The position numbers and the translations under genes were made by a program. From contig NC_067135.1 of assembly GCF_021347895.1 (NCBI RefSeq), positions 27,389,006 to 27,453,005 on the forward strand: DNA of 64,000 nt, written 5' to 3'. Below, one piece after another: positions 45,528-58,100 of this stretch. The notes under the pieces are model-generated. The model had not been told where the DNA came from. It saw only the letters and a list, made by a program, of their open reading frames with translations, and made no database searches. How positions within the stretch are numbered: position 1 is the first letter of the stretch; every line of letters begins with the position of its first letter. The stretch comes from Acanthochromis polyacanthus (lineage: Eukaryota > Chordata > Actinopteri > Pomacentridae).

Positions 45528-46400
45528 GAATTCTCTCCAGAGAATGAGATGATCGCCTCTCTGTGGCTGCGTGTCGCAGAAGGGAAAACTCTGACTGTTG
45601 TTTGTGTTTATCCACCAAACTGTAGTTCAGAGTACTCAGCCTTCTTAGAGTCTATGGGTGGTATCCTGGAAGAGGTACCAGCTGGGGACTCTATAGTTCT
45701 CCTGGGGGATTTCAACGCTCACATGGGCAATGACGGAGAAACCTGGAGGGTTGATTGGGAGGAACGGACTGATCTGAACCCAAGTGGTGTTTTATTATTG
45801 GACTTCTGTGCTAGCCATAGACTGGCCATAGCAAACACTGTGTTGAAGCAAAAGGTAGCTCATAAATGTACCTGTACCAGAGCACTTTAGGCCAAAGGTC
45901 CATGATTGATGTCACAGTCATGTCATCAGACCTGCAGCTGTATGTCTCGGACACTAGGGTGAAGAGAGGAGCAGAGCTGTCAACTGATTGTCACCTGGTG
46001 CTGAGTTGGATCCGATGGCAGGGAAGGCTGTCGGACAGACCTGGCAATTACAAACATGTAGTGAGGGTGAACTGTAAATGTCTGATGGAGGCCCCTGTCT
46101 GTGGGGTTTTCAACTCCCACCTCCAGAAGAGCTTCTTCTGCATCCCAGGGGAGATTGGGGACATGGATTCTGAGTGTTCCATGTTCAAAGCCTCCATTGC
46201 AGAGGTGGCTGTTAGGAGCTGTGGCCTGAAGGTCACTGGTTCCTTTCATGTTTGGCTTGTTTAGGGGTCTCCTGAAGCATCTGACAAGTACTGGTTGGTC
46301 AAAAGGGTGGCAGCTCAGTTGCGGAAGCTCAGGTATGGGAGGCGTTCAGAAGGGCTATGAAGAAGGACTTTCAGTTGGCCTCAAGGAAGTTCTGGCAAAC
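45528..46400 (+). pseudogene. Rex3 endonuclease fragment, cut by gap
   Basis: Part of the Rex3/RTE endonuclease on the plus strand: [20 protein letters not shown], then [20 protein letters not shown] (catalytic GDFN motif) and [18 protein letters not shown]. The frame shifts near 45880 and again later; AMKKDFQLASRKFW marks the linker toward reverse transcriptase just before the gap. It lacks both the 5' end and the reverse transcriptase. It is a second, independent copy next to the antisense one at 8.1-10.6 kb. Confidence 0.85.
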
Positions 46401-46500
46401 NNNNNNNNNNNNNNNNNNNNNNNNNNNNNNNNNNNNNNNNNNNNNNNNNNNNNNNNNNNNNNNNNNNNNNNNNNNNNNNNNNNNNNNNNNNNNNNNNNNN
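46401..46500. other. Assembly gap (100 N)
   Basis: Exactly 100 unknown bases, the usual mark for a gap of unknown size. The subtelomeric array begins immediately after it, so the join between unique and array sequence is not confirmed. Confidence 0.99.
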
Positions 46501-46651
46501 ACATACTTTAAGTTCAGGGGACCCGCTTCTTGGGTCAACCCTTTAAACTTATCCTTATAAGTACATAATTAAAACACTCTTCCCTTTGTAATTAATTGTT
46601 CCTAATTTGGTTTTTTGTGGTTTTCCTAATTGTTTTTTTCCTTTTTTACAG

Positions 46652-46672
46652 GTTTCCCCGGTCCGGATTAAG
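46652..46672 (+). other. 21-nt exon-like cassette, array A
   Basis: The segment GTTTCCCCGGTCCGGATTAAG minus its last base is fully bracketed: CCTTTTTTACAG precedes it and GTAAGTGTTT follows. The same cassette recurs at 48439-48459 and in each later unit. A second donor, CAG|GTAAGTATT, follows 9-12 bases downstream. Confidence 0.6.
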
Positions 46673-47739
46673 GTAAGTGTTTCAGGTAAGTATTGGTTTT
46701 CAGGTTTTACTTTTCTTTTGTGTCCAATTTTGTCAAACTTTTGGTGAATTGTTTTTAAACATAATTGTTCTTTGTGCTTCCATCTTAGGCTTGACATCTT
46801 CCCTGCCCATAGAAGAATCAGCCAACTTCTTGAAATTATTTTTCATGTTAGCAATTGGCGATTGGCTTGAATTAGCTCTGCTTGAGCTTACGCCGATTTG
46901 GCATCCTTCCCTTTATTTAGATTCAGATTCGATCTTAGGGTATTATTAAACTTAATTTAGCTTATAGACCTGCCAATGCTTTTTGCCTCAACTCCAAACT
47001 TTTTCCTTCTGTCAGATTTTTCCTCATGTTGTGGTTAATATTCATCCCTCGATTTAGGCTCCAAATAAAATTATCTTTTAACATCTTTCACCAATGTGAC
47101 TATTTTTTAAGTATATGAATTTTAAAACCTGATCTCCAATGAATTCCCATTATTTTTAACCTTTGACCTTTATATTACCCATAAATTGCAATCATACTTG
47201 ACCTTTGACCTCTTGTTTTTAGGTGTTTTTTCCTTTAATTTTAAATGTTTTTATCTCCAATTATTTGGGTTTAGGGGAGGGTCCTTAAGGTTAGGGCCTA
47301 AGTAGTGGATTGGGGTTAGGGTCAGTAATTGGGGTTAAGATTAGGGCTTAGGTGTTAGGGTAAGGGGCTCTGGTTAAGGTTAGGGAATAGGAATGGGTAA
47401 GGGTTAGATTTTTTAGGAGGGGTGGGATGCACCCGCCGAAGCTAAACGGAGGGAGGCACTGGCTGGTTAGGATTTAGGGGAAAGCCCTCCATTACAGAGG
47501 GCCCTGGCCCCCCAGGAAGCCATAAGCTCCCTGAGGGGCCGGAATGCACGGTCCATCCCTCCGAAGGGCACCCCACCCTGGCTCTACTTGCCCTCATCAG
47601 CTGCCCACTTAGGCTTTGTATACATAACATAATAATGTTTTTTTATGGTTGCTATTTACTATTTGTTTTTATATGTATTAAAATCAAAAACCCTATTATT
47701 TACCCTATTCATGTAGCCATCCCATAATAGGCCTTTGCT

Positions 47740-47798
47740 GGGTGCCCTTAGCGCTACGTTTCGGCCCTATTTTGGCCTTCATCAGGCGTGGGTCACCC
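47740..47798 (-). ncRNA. Hammerhead ribozyme-like motif, array A
   Basis: Read on the minus strand: a GGGTG...CACCC stem I with CCC/GGG and CGC/GCG continuations, then CTGATGA, a stem II of GGCC/GGCC closing AAAATAG, then GAAACGTA. The core matches the hammerhead CUGANGA...GAAA consensus. ACGU would be a two-base-pair self-complementary stem III and GUA the NUH cleavage triplet, with cleavage after position 47755 (minus strand). Further copies: 49525-49583, 51312-51370 and 53099-53157. Activity not shown. Confidence 0.6.
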
Positions 47799-47991
47799 GC
47801 TACTCTGAGAGATGTTTCCCCTTCAAAGTTCTATCCCCAAATGAGCTCCCTATGCTGTCCTCCTTTATATAGTCTTGTTGTCTCCGCCCCCTTCGAATTT
47901 ATTTTCCATGTTATTTTAGGTTTTAGAGTGTTCCCAATTTGGTTTTTTGCTGTTTTGCTTTATTACTAATTGTTTTTTCTTCTTTTTACAG

Positions 47992-48093
47992 GTTTTTGCA
48001 GGTCCAGATTAAGGTAAGTATATTGTGGTTGTTCCAAATTTGGTTTTACTAATTGTGTTTTCTTTTTTGCAGGTTTTCCCGGTCCGGATTAAG
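47992..48093 (+). other. Paired exon-like cassettes, array A
   Basis: Two cassettes lie close together. One of 22 nt (47992-48013) sits between CTTTTTACAG and GTAAGTATAT. One of 21 nt (48073-48093) sits between CTTTTTTGCAG and GTAAGTGTTT. Both carry the core GGTCC(A/G)GATTAAG. They recur in each unit at +1,786. Confidence 0.6.
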
Positions 48094-51000
48094 GTAAGTG
48101 TTTAGAAAAAATTGTTTTAATTGATTAACTTTATTTAGTTTTAGCCAATTAGGGGACGCACTTCACGGTTCAACCCTTAGGGGATCCGCTACTTGGGTCT
48201 CCCCTTTACATATTTTAAATAACATAGGGGACCCGCTTCCCGGTTCGACCCTTCAACAGGGGATCTGGTACTTGGGTCTACCCTTTACATACTTTAAGTT
48301 CAGGGGACCCGCTTCTTGGGTCAACCCTTTAAACTTATCCTTATAAGTACATAATTAAAACACTTCTTCCCTTTGTAATTAATTGTTCCTAATTTGGTTT
48401 TTTGTGGTTTTCCTAATTGTTTTTTTCCTTTTTTACAGGTTTCCCCGGTCCGGATTAAGGTAAGTGTTTCAGGTAAGTATTGGTTTTCAGGTTTTACTTT
48501 TCTTTGTGTCCAATTTTGTCAAACTTTTGGTGAATTGTTTTAAACATAATTGTTCTTTGTGCTTCCATCTTAGGCTTGACATCTTCCCTGCCCATAGAAG
48601 AATCAGCCAACTTCTTGAAATTATTTTTCATGTTAGCAATTGGCGATTGGCTTGAATTAGCTCTGCTTGAGCTTACGCCGATTTGGCATCCTTCCCTTTA
48701 TTTAGATTCAGATTCGATCTTAGGGGTATTATTAAACTTAATTTAGCTTATAGACCTGCCAATGCTTTTTGCCTCAACTCCAAACTTTTTCCTTCTGTCA
48801 GATTTTTCCTCATGTTGTGGTTAATATTCATCCCTCGATTTAGGCTCCAAATAAAATTATCTTTTAACATCTTTCACCAATGTGACTATTTTTTAAGTAT
48901 ATGAATTTTAAAACCTGATCTCCAATGAATTCCCATTATTTTTAACCTTTGACCTTTATATTACCCATAAATTGCAATCATACTTGACCTTTGACCTCTT
49001 GTTTTTAGGTGTTTTTTCCTTTAATTTTAAATGTTTTTATCTCCAATTATTTGGGTTTAGGGGAGGGTCCTTAAGGTTAGGGCCTAAGTAGTGGATTGGG
49101 GTTAGGGTCAGTAATTGGGGTTAAGATTAGGGCTTAGGTGTTAGGGTAAGGGGCTCTGGTTAAGGTTAGGGAATAGGAATGGGTAAGGGTTAGATTTTTT
49201 AGGAGGGGTGGGATGCACCCGCCGAAGCTAAACGGAGGGAGGCACTGGCTGGTTAGGATTTAGGGGAAAGCCCTCCATTACAGAGGGCCCTGGCCCCCCA
49301 GGAAGCCATAAGCTCCCTGAGGGGCCGGAATGCACGGTCCATCCCTCCGAAGGGCACCCCACCCTGGCTCTACTTGCCCTCATCAGCTGCCCACTTAGGC
49401 TTTGTATACATAACATAATAATGTTTTTTATGGTTGCTATTTACTATTTGTTTTTATATGTATTAAAATCAAAAACCCTATTATTTACCCTATTCATGTA
49501 GCCATCCCATAATAGGCCTTTGCTGGGTGCCCTTAGCGCTACGTTTCGGCCCTATTTTGGCCTTCATCAGGCGTGGGTCACCCGCTACTCTGAGAGATGT
49601 TTCCCCTTCAAAGTTCTATCCCCAAATGAGCTCCCTATGCTGTCCTCCTTTATATAGTCTTGTTGTCTCCGCCCCCTTCGAATTTATTTTCCATGTTATT
49701 TTAGGTTTTAGAGTGTTCCCAATTTGGTTTTTTGCTGTTTTGCTTTATTACTAATTGTTTTTTCTTCTTTTTACAGGTTTTTGCAGGTCCAGATTAAGGT
49801 AAGTATATTGTGGTTGTTCCAAATTTGGTTTTTACTAATTGTGTTTTCTTTTTTGCAGGTTTTCCCGGTCCGGATTAAGGTAAGTGTTTAGAAAAAATTG
49901 TTTTAATTGATTAACTTTATTTAGTTTTAGCCAATTAGGGGACGCACTTCACGGTTCAACCCTTAGGGGATCCGCTACTTGGGTCTCCCCTTTACATATT
50001 TTAAATAACATAGGGGACCCGCTTCCCGGTTCGACCCTTCAACAGGGGATCTGGTACTTGGGTCTACCCTTTACATACTTTAAGTTCAGGGGACCCGCTT
50101 CTTGGGTCAACCCTTTAAACTTATCCTTATAAGTACATAATTAAAACACTTCTTCCCTTTGTAATTAATTGTTCCTAATTTGGTTTTTTGTGGTTTTCCT
50201 AATTGTTTTTTTCCTTTTTTACAGGTTTCCCCGGTCCGGATTAAGGTAAGTGTTTCAGGTAAGTATTGGTTTTCAGGTTTTACTTTTCTTTGTGTCCAAT
50301 TTTGTCAAACTTTTGGTGAATTGTTTTAAACATAATTGTTCTTTGTGCTTCCATCTTAGGCTTGACATCTTCCCTGCCCATAGAAGAATCAGCCAACTTC
50401 TTGAAATTATTTTTCATGTTAGCAATTGGCGATTGGCTTGAATTAGCTCTGCTTGAGCTTACGCCGATTTGGCATCCTTCCCTTTATTTAGATTCAGATT
50501 CGATCTTAGGGGTATTATTAAACTTAATTTAGCTTATAGACCTGCCAATGCTTTTTGCCTCAACTCCAAACTTTTTCCTTCTGTCAGATTTTTCCTCATG
50601 TTGTGGTTAATATTCATCCCTCGATTTAGGCTCCAAATAAAATTATCTTTTAACATCTTTCACCAATGTGACTATTTTTTAAGTATATGAATTTTAAAAC
50701 CTGATCTCCAATGAATTCCCATTATTTTTAACCTTTGACCTTTATATTACCCATAAATTGCAATCATACTTGACCTTTGACCTCTTGTTTTTAGGTGTTT
50801 TTTCCTTTAATTTTAAATGTTTTTATCTCCAATTATTTGGGTTTAGGGGAGGGTCCTTAAGGTTAGGGCCTAAGTAGTGGATTGGGGTTAGGGTCAGTAA
50901 TTGGGGTTAAGATTAGGGCTTAGGTGTTAGGGTAAGGGGCTCTGGTTAAGGTTAGGGAATAGGAATGGGTAAGGGTTAGATTTTTTAGGAGGGGTGGGAT

Positions 51001-54000
51001 GCACCCGCCGAAGCTAAACGGAGGGAGGCACTGGCTGGTTAGGATTTAGGGGAAAGCCCTCCATTACAGAGGGCCCTGGCCCCCCAGGAAGCCATAAGCT
51101 CCCTGAGGGGCCGGAATGCACGGTCCATCCCTCCGAAGGGCACCCCACCCTGGCTCTACTTGCCCTCATCAGCTGCCCACTTAGGCTTTGTATACATAAC
51201 ATAATAATGTTTTTTTATGGTTGCTATTTACTATTTGTTTTTATATGTATTAAAATCAAAAACCCTATTATTTACCCTATTCATGTAGCCATCCCATAAT
51301 AGGCCTTTGCTGGGTGCCCTTAGCGCTACGTTTCGGCCCTATTTTGGCCTTCATCAGGCGTGGGTCACCCGCTACTCTGAGAGATGTTTCCCCTTCAAAG
51401 TTCTATCCCCAAATGAGCTCCCTATGCTGTCCTCCTTTATATAGTCTTGTTGTCTCCGCCCCCTTCGAATTTATTTTCCATGTTATTTTAGGTTTTAGAG
51501 TGTTCCCAATTTGGTTTTTTGCTGTTTTGCTTTATTACTAATTGTTTTTTCTTCTTTTTACAGGTTTTTGCAGGTCCAGATTAAGGTAAGTATATTGTGG
51601 TTGTTCCAAATTTGGTTTTTACTAATTGTGTTTTCTTTTTTGCAGGTTTTCCCGGTCCGGATTAAGGTAAGTGTTTAGAAAAAATTGTTTTAATTGATTA
51701 ACTTTATTTAGTTTTAGCCAATTAGGGGACGCACTTCACGGTTCAACCCTTAGGGGATCCGCTACTTGGGTCTCCCCTTTACATATTTTAAATAACATAG
51801 GGGACCCGCTTCCCGGTTCGACCCTTCAACAGGGGATCTGGTACTTGGGTCTACCCTTTACATACTTTAAGTTCAGGGGACCCGCTTCTTGGGTCAACCC
51901 TTTAAACTTATCCTTATAAGTACATAATTAAAACACTTCTTCCCTTTGTAATTAATTGTTCCTAATTTGGTTTTTTGTGGTTTTCCTAATTGTTTTTTTC
52001 CTTTTTTACAGGTTTCCCCGGTCCGGATTAAGGTAAGTGTTTCAGGTAAGTATTGGTTTTCAGGTTTTACTTTTCTTTGTGTCCAATTTTGTCAAACTTT
52101 TGGTGAATTGTTTTAAACATAATTGTTCTTTGTGCTTCCATCTTAGGCTTGACATCTTCCCTGCCCATAGAAGAATCAGCCAACTTCTTGAAATTATTTT
52201 TCATGTTAGCAATTGGCGATTGGCTTGAATTAGCTCTGCTTGAGCTTACGCCGATTTGGCATCCTTCCCTTTATTTAGATTCAGATTCGATCTTAGGGGT
52301 ATTATTAAACTTAATTTAGCTTATAGACCTGCCAATGCTTTTTGCCTCAACTCCAAACTTTTTCCTTCTGTCAGATTTTTCCTCATGTTGTGGTTAATAT
52401 TCATCCCTCGATTTAGGCTCCAAATAAAATTATCTTTTAACATCTTTCACCAATGTGACTATTTTTTAAGTATATGAATTTTAAAACCTGATCTCCAATG
52501 AATTCCCATTATTTTTAACCTTTGACCTTTATATTACCCATAAATTGCAATCATACTTGACCTTTGACCTCTTGTTTTTAGGTGTTTTTTCCTTTAATTT
52601 TAAATGTTTTTATCTCCAATTATTTGGGTTTAGGGGAGGGTCCTTAAGGTTAGGGCCTAAGTAGTGGATTGGGGTTAGGGTCAGTAATTGGGGTTAAGAT
52701 TAGGGCTTAGGTGTTAGGGTAAGGGGCTCTGGTTAAGGTTAGGGAATAGGAATGGGTAAGGGTTAGATTTTTTAGGAGGGGTGGGATGCACCCGCCGAAG
52801 CTAAACGGAGGGAGGCACTGGCTGGTTAGGATTTAGGGGAAAGCCCTCCATTACAGAGGGCCCTGGCCCCCCAGGAAGCCATAAGCTCCCTGAGGGGCCG
52901 GAATGCACGGTCCATCCCTCCGAAGGGCACCCCACCCTGGCTCTACTTGCCCTCATCAGCTGCCCACTTAGGCTTTGTATACATAACATAATAATGTTTT
53001 TTTATGGTTGCTATTTACTATTTGTTTTTATATGTATTAAAATCAAAAACCCTATTATTTACCCTATTCATGTAGCCATCCCATAATAGGCCTTTGCTGG
53101 GTGCCCTTAGCGCTACGTTTCGGCCCTATTTTGGCCTTCATCAGGCGTGGGTCACCCGCTACTCTGAGAGATGTTTCCCCTTCAAAGTTCTATCCCCAAA
53201 TGAGCTCCCTATGCTGTCCTCCTTTATATAGTCTTGTTGTCTCCGCCCCCTTCGAATTTATTTTCCATGTTATTTTAGGTTTTAGAGTGTTCCCAATTTG
53301 GTTTTTTGCTGTTTTGCTTTATTACTAATTGTTTTTTCTTCTTTTTACAGGTTTTTGCAGGTCCAGATTAAGGTAAGTATATTGTGGTTGTTCCAAATTT
53401 GGTTTTTACTAATTGTGTTTTCTTTTTTGCAGGTTTTCCCGGTCCGGATTAAGGTAAGTGTTTAGAAAAAATTGTTTTAATTGATTAACTTTATTTAGTT
53501 TTAGCCAATTAGGGGACGCACTTCACGGTTCAACCCTTAGGGGATCCGCTACTTGGGTCTCCCCTTTACATATTTTAAATAACATAGGGGACCCGCTTCC
53601 CGGTTCGACCCTTCAACAGGGGATCTGGTACTTGGGTCTACCCTTTACATACTTTAAGTTCAGGGGACCCGCTTCTTGGGTCAACCCTTTAAACTTATCC
53701 TTATAAGTACATAATTAAAACACTTCTTCCCTTTGTAATTAATTGTTCCTAATTTGGTTTTTTGTGGTTTTCCTAATTGTTTTTTTCCTTTTTTACAGGT
53801 TTCCCCGGTCCGGATTAAGGTAAGTGTTTCAGGTAAGTATTGGTTTTCAGGTTTTACTTTTCTTTGTGTCCAATTTTGTCAAACTTTTGGTGAATTGTTT
53901 TAAACATAATTGTTCTTTGTGCTTCCATCTTAGGCTTGACATCTTCCCTGCCCATAGAAGAATCAGCCAACTTCTTGAAATTATTTTTCATGTTAGCAAT

Positions 54001-54430
54001 TGGCGATTGGCTTGAATTAGCTCTGCTTGAGCTTACGCCGATTTGGCATCCTTCCCTTTATTTAGATTCAGATTCGATCTTAGGGGTATTATTAAACTTA
54101 ATTTAGCTTATAGACCTGCCAATGCTTTTTGCCTCAACTCCAAACTTTTTCCTTCTGTCAGATTTTTCCTCATGTTGTGGTTAATATTCATCCCTCGATT
54201 TAGGCTCCAAATAAAATTATCTTTTAACATCTTTCACCAATGTGACTATTTTTTAAGTATATGAATTTTAAAACCTGATCTCCAATGAATTCCCATTAAT
54301 TTTAACCTTTGACCTTTATATTACCCATGAATTGCAATCATACTTGACCTTTGACCTCTTGTTTTTAGGTGTTTTTTCCTTTAATTTTAAATGTTTTTAT
54401 CTCCAATTATTTGGGTTTAGGGGAGGGTCA

Positions 54431-54496
54431 GGGTTAGGGTTAGGGTTAGGGTTAGGGTTAGGTAGGGTTAGGGTTAGGGTTAGGGTTAGGGTTAGG
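54431..54496 (+). repeat. Interstitial TTAGGG repeats
   Basis: About ten to eleven GGGTTA hexamers with one 2-bp deletion in the middle, exactly between arrays A and B. The G-rich strand reads left to right, which is the direction expected if the chromosome end lies to the right. Confidence 0.95.
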
Positions 54497-54743
54497 TTTA
54501 GATATTAGGCCCCCTCCTAAGAGGGGAACCTAGGTGCACTGTCCATCCTCAGCTTGAGATCCACCACCAGGGACCCAGGCCGCCACCAAATGGGCTCACA
54601 AGACCCACTGGTCCTGGCTTATTTTAGAAAAGCATTATAATTAGTTGTGCTCAATTTAGCTTCATTGATAACCGACTTGGCTTATTAGTTGTGCTCAACT
54701 TGGCGTCATTAATAACCGACTTGGCTTATTCTCTTCCTTTCAG

Positions 54744-54872
54744 GTGACACGCTTCTTGGGTCTACCTCAACAATAGGGGACACGCTTCTTGGGTCTACCC
54801 TTTAAATTTGGTAAGTAATTAAAATGCTTTTCTCTTTTTTACAGGTTCCCGTGGTCCAGGTAAGTACATCAG
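54744..54872 (+). other. Exon-like cassettes, array B
   Basis: A 67-nt segment (54744-54810) sits between TTCCTTTCAG and GTAAGTAATT. A 15-nt segment, GTTCCCGTGGTCCAG (54845-54859), sits between CTTTTTTACAG and GTAAGTACATC. A third donor, CAG|GTAAGTATG, starts at 54873. Then about 120 bases on, TTTTTAG and TTTTTTTACAG (near 54961-54974) give further acceptors. The set recurs in every unit at about +1,090. Confidence 0.6.
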
Positions 54873-55050
54873 GTAAGTATGACTATCTTTAGCCTATGAA
54901 TTTTAGCTTAACTTAGCATATGAGTTGGATTTTTTAGCTTGTTTTTAACACCTGTTTTTAGGATTTTTTTACAGCAACCAACGAACTATGTACATATTTA
55001 CATGGACTTCAATAAGACCCTCCCCCCCCAGTAGTCGACTTGTTTTATTA

Positions 55051-55111
55051 TAGTGTGCATAGGGGCTACGTTTCGACCTCCATTCGGGTCTTCTTCAGGC
55101 CCTGCACACTA
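55051..55111 (-). ncRNA. Hammerhead ribozyme-like motif, array B
   Basis: Read on the minus strand: TAGTGTGCA pairs with TGCACACTA (perfect 9 bp) and GGGC with GCCC to make stem I. CTGAAGA is the core (position 7 is free in hammerheads). GACC/GGTC makes stem II around CGAATGGA. GAAACGTA follows, with ACGU as a minimal stem III and GUA as the cleavage triplet; cleavage would follow position 55067 (minus strand). Further copies: 56141-56201, 57231-57291, 58322-58382, 59413-59473, 60504-60564, 61593-61653, 62684-62744 and 63776-63836. Activity not shown. Confidence 0.65.
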
Positions 55112-58100
55112 TCCCCATACAAAGATCCCCGGGAGCAAAGTCCCGGAGATGTTGCCACCCCGAAGTCCCAAAGCAAAATGAGCCTGACTTGGCGTTTCCA
55201 TCAACTATACTTAGTTTGTAAAATCCCATACTTGGTTTTTGAAATACACTTACTTGGTTTTTAACTTATACTTAGCTTCCAATGCGCTTATACTTAGCTT
55301 TTTAAACTTATACTTAGCTTTTAAACATATACTTAGTTTTTAAATAGGGAAGGGGTTGGACTTAGGGTTAGGGGGCGGGGTTAGGGTCAGGGAACCAGCC
55401 ACTGACCTTAAGGTTAGGGATTTGGGGTCAGGGACAGGATGTGGGAGAGGTTGTGGTTAGAAAAAATCCCAGATTAGGGTGTGTAGGGGTCCAATGTCCC
55501 ACTCCACTGTCCAATTAGACCGAATTGTCTTTAAAGGCCGGGGTCCCCAGTAATGGACCCCGACCGAGGAGGCACGGGCTGGATAGGTTTAGATATTAGG
55601 CCCCCTCCTAAGAGGGGAACCTAGGTGCACTGTCCATCCTCAGCTTGAGATCCACCACCAGGGACCCAGGCCGCCACCAAATGGGCTCACAAGACCCACT
55701 GGTCCTGGCTTATTTTAGAAAAGCATTATAATTAGTTGTGCTCAATTTAGCTTCATTGATAACCGACTTGGCTTATTAGTTGTGCTCAACTTGGCGTCAT
55801 TAATAACCGACTTGGCTTATTCTCTTCCTTTCAGGTGACACGCTTCTTGGGTCTACCTCAACAATAGGGGACACGCTTCTTGGGTCTACCCTTTAAATTT
55901 GGTAAGTAATTAAAATGCTTTTCTCTTTTTTACAGGTTCCCGTGGTCCAGGTAAGTACATCAGGTAAGTATGACTATCTTTAGCCTATGAATTTTAGCTT
56001 AACTTAGCATATGAGTTGGATTTTTTAGCTTGTTTTTAACACCTGTTTTTAGGATTTTTTTACAGCAACCAACGAACTATGTACATATTTACATGGACTT
56101 CAATAAGACCCTCCCCCCCAGTAGTCGACTTGTTTTATTATAGTGTGCATAGGGGCTACGTTTCGACCTCCATTCGGGTCTTCTTCAGGCCCTGCACACT
56201 ATCCCCATACAAAGATCCCCGGGAGCAAAGTCCCGGAGATGTTGCCACCCCGAAGTCCCAAAGCAAAATGAGCCTGACTTGGCGTTTCCATCAACTATAC
56301 TTAGTTTGTAAAATCCCATACTTGGTTTTTGAAATACACTTACTTGGTTTTTAACTTATACTTAGCTTCCAATGCGCTTATACTTAGCTTTTTAAACTTA
56401 TACTTAGCTTTTAAACATATACTTAGTTTTTAAATAGGGAAGGGGTTGGACTTAGGGTTAGGGGGCGGGGTTAGGGTCAGGGAACCAGCCACTGACCTTA
56501 AGGTTAGGGATTTGGGGTCAGGGACAGGATGTGGGAGAGGTTGTGGTTAGAAAAAATCCCAGATTAGGGTGTGTAGGGGTCCAATGTCCCACTCCACTGT
56601 CCAATTAGACCGAATTGTCTTTAAAGGCCGGGGTCCCCAGTAATGGACCCCGACCGAGGAGGCACGGGCTGGATAGGTTTAGATATTAGGCCCCCTCCTA
56701 AGAGGGGAACCTAGGTGCACTGTCCATCCTCAGCTTGAGATCCACCACCAGGGACCCAGGCCGCCACCAAATGGGCTCACAAGACCCACTGGTCCTGGCT
56801 TATTTTAGAAAAGCATTATAATTAGTTGTGCTCAATTTAGCTTCATTGATAACCGACTTGGCTTATTAGTTGTGCTCAACTTGGCGTCATTAATAACCGA
56901 CTTGGCTTATTCTCTTCCTTTCAGGTGACACGCTTCTTGGGTCTACCTCAACAATAGGGGACACGCTTCTTGGGTCTACCCTTTAAATTTGGTAAGTAAT
57001 TAAAATGCTTTTCTCTTTTTTACAGGTTCCCGTGGTCCAGGTAAGTACATCAGGTAAGTATGACTATCTTTAGCCTATGAATTTTAGCTTAACTTAGCAT
57101 ATGAGTTGGATTTTTTAGCTTGTTTTTAACACCTGTTTTTAGGATTTTTTTACAGCAACCAACGAACTATGTACATATTTACATGGACTTCAATAAGACC
57201 CTCCCCCCCAGTAGTCGACTTGTTTTATTATAGTGTGCATAGGGGCTACGTTTCGACCTCCATTCGGGTCTTCTTCAGGCCCTGCACACTATCCCCATAC
57301 AAAGATCCCCGGGAGCAAAGTCCCGGAGATGTTGCCACCCCGAAGTCCCAAAGCAAAATGAGCCTGACTTGGCGTTTCCATCAACTATACTTAGTTTGTA
57401 AAATCCCATACTTGGTTTTTGAAATACACTTACTTGGTTTTTAACTTATACTTAGCTTCCAATGCGCTTATACTTAGCTTTTTAAACTTATACTTAGCTT
57501 TTAAACATATACTTAGTTTTTAAATAGGGAAGGGGTTGGACTTAGGGTTAGGGGGCGGGGTTAGGGTCAGGGAACCAGCCACTGACCTTAAGGTTAGGGA
57601 TTTGGGGTCAGGGACAGGATGTGGGAGAGGTTGTGGTTAGAAAAAATCCCAGATTAGGGTGTGTAGGGGTCCAATGTCCCACTCCACTGTCCAATTAGAC
57701 CGAATTGTCTTTAAAGGCCGGGGTCCCCAGTAATGGACCCCGACCGAGGAGGCACGGGCTGGATAGGTTTAGATATTAGGCCCCCTCCTAAGAGGGGAAC
57801 CTAGGTGCACTGTCCATCCTCAGCTTGAGATCCACCACCAGGGACCCAGGCCGCCACCAAATGGGCTCACAAGACCCACTGGTCCTGGCTTATTTTAGAA
57901 AAGCATTATAATTAGTTGTGCTCAATTTAGCTTCATTGATAACCGACTTGGCTTATTAGTTGTGCTCAACTTGGCGTCATTAATAACCGACTTGGCTTAT
58001 TCTCTTCCTTTCAGGTGACACGCTTCTTGGGTCTACCTCAACAATAGGGGACACGCTTCTTGGGTCTACCCTTTAAATTTGGTAAGTAATTAAAATGCTT

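Larger units (their letters stand above)
46501..54429 (+). repeat. Subtelomeric tandem array A, 1,787-bp unit
   Basis: About 4.4 head-to-tail copies of a 1,785-1,787-bp unit; for example, the same position recurs at 46677, 48464, 50250, 52037 and 53824. Copies differ by very few bases, mostly run-length changes. Each unit contains: three cassettes of splice-like sites (see separate entries); GGGGACCCGCTTC words; a degenerate TTAGGG-like stretch (GGTTAGGGCCTAAG, TTGGGGTTAGGGTCAG); a GC-rich block; and a hammerhead-like motif on the minus strand. Open frames of 62-90 codons recur in all copies but have no known domain. Confidence 0.95.

Noticed and set aside
44319..45552. Several frames of 87-139 codons in the foldback element
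   Set aside because: They mirror each other on both strands because of the inverted arms and consist of low-complexity Lys/Thr/Asn or Phe/Cys/Leu words.
46677..54264. Recurring frames of 62-90 codons in array A, on both strands
   Set aside because: They repeat only because the DNA repeats. They have no known domain, run across the splice-like cassettes and ribozyme-like motif, and single-base run changes alter the first one.
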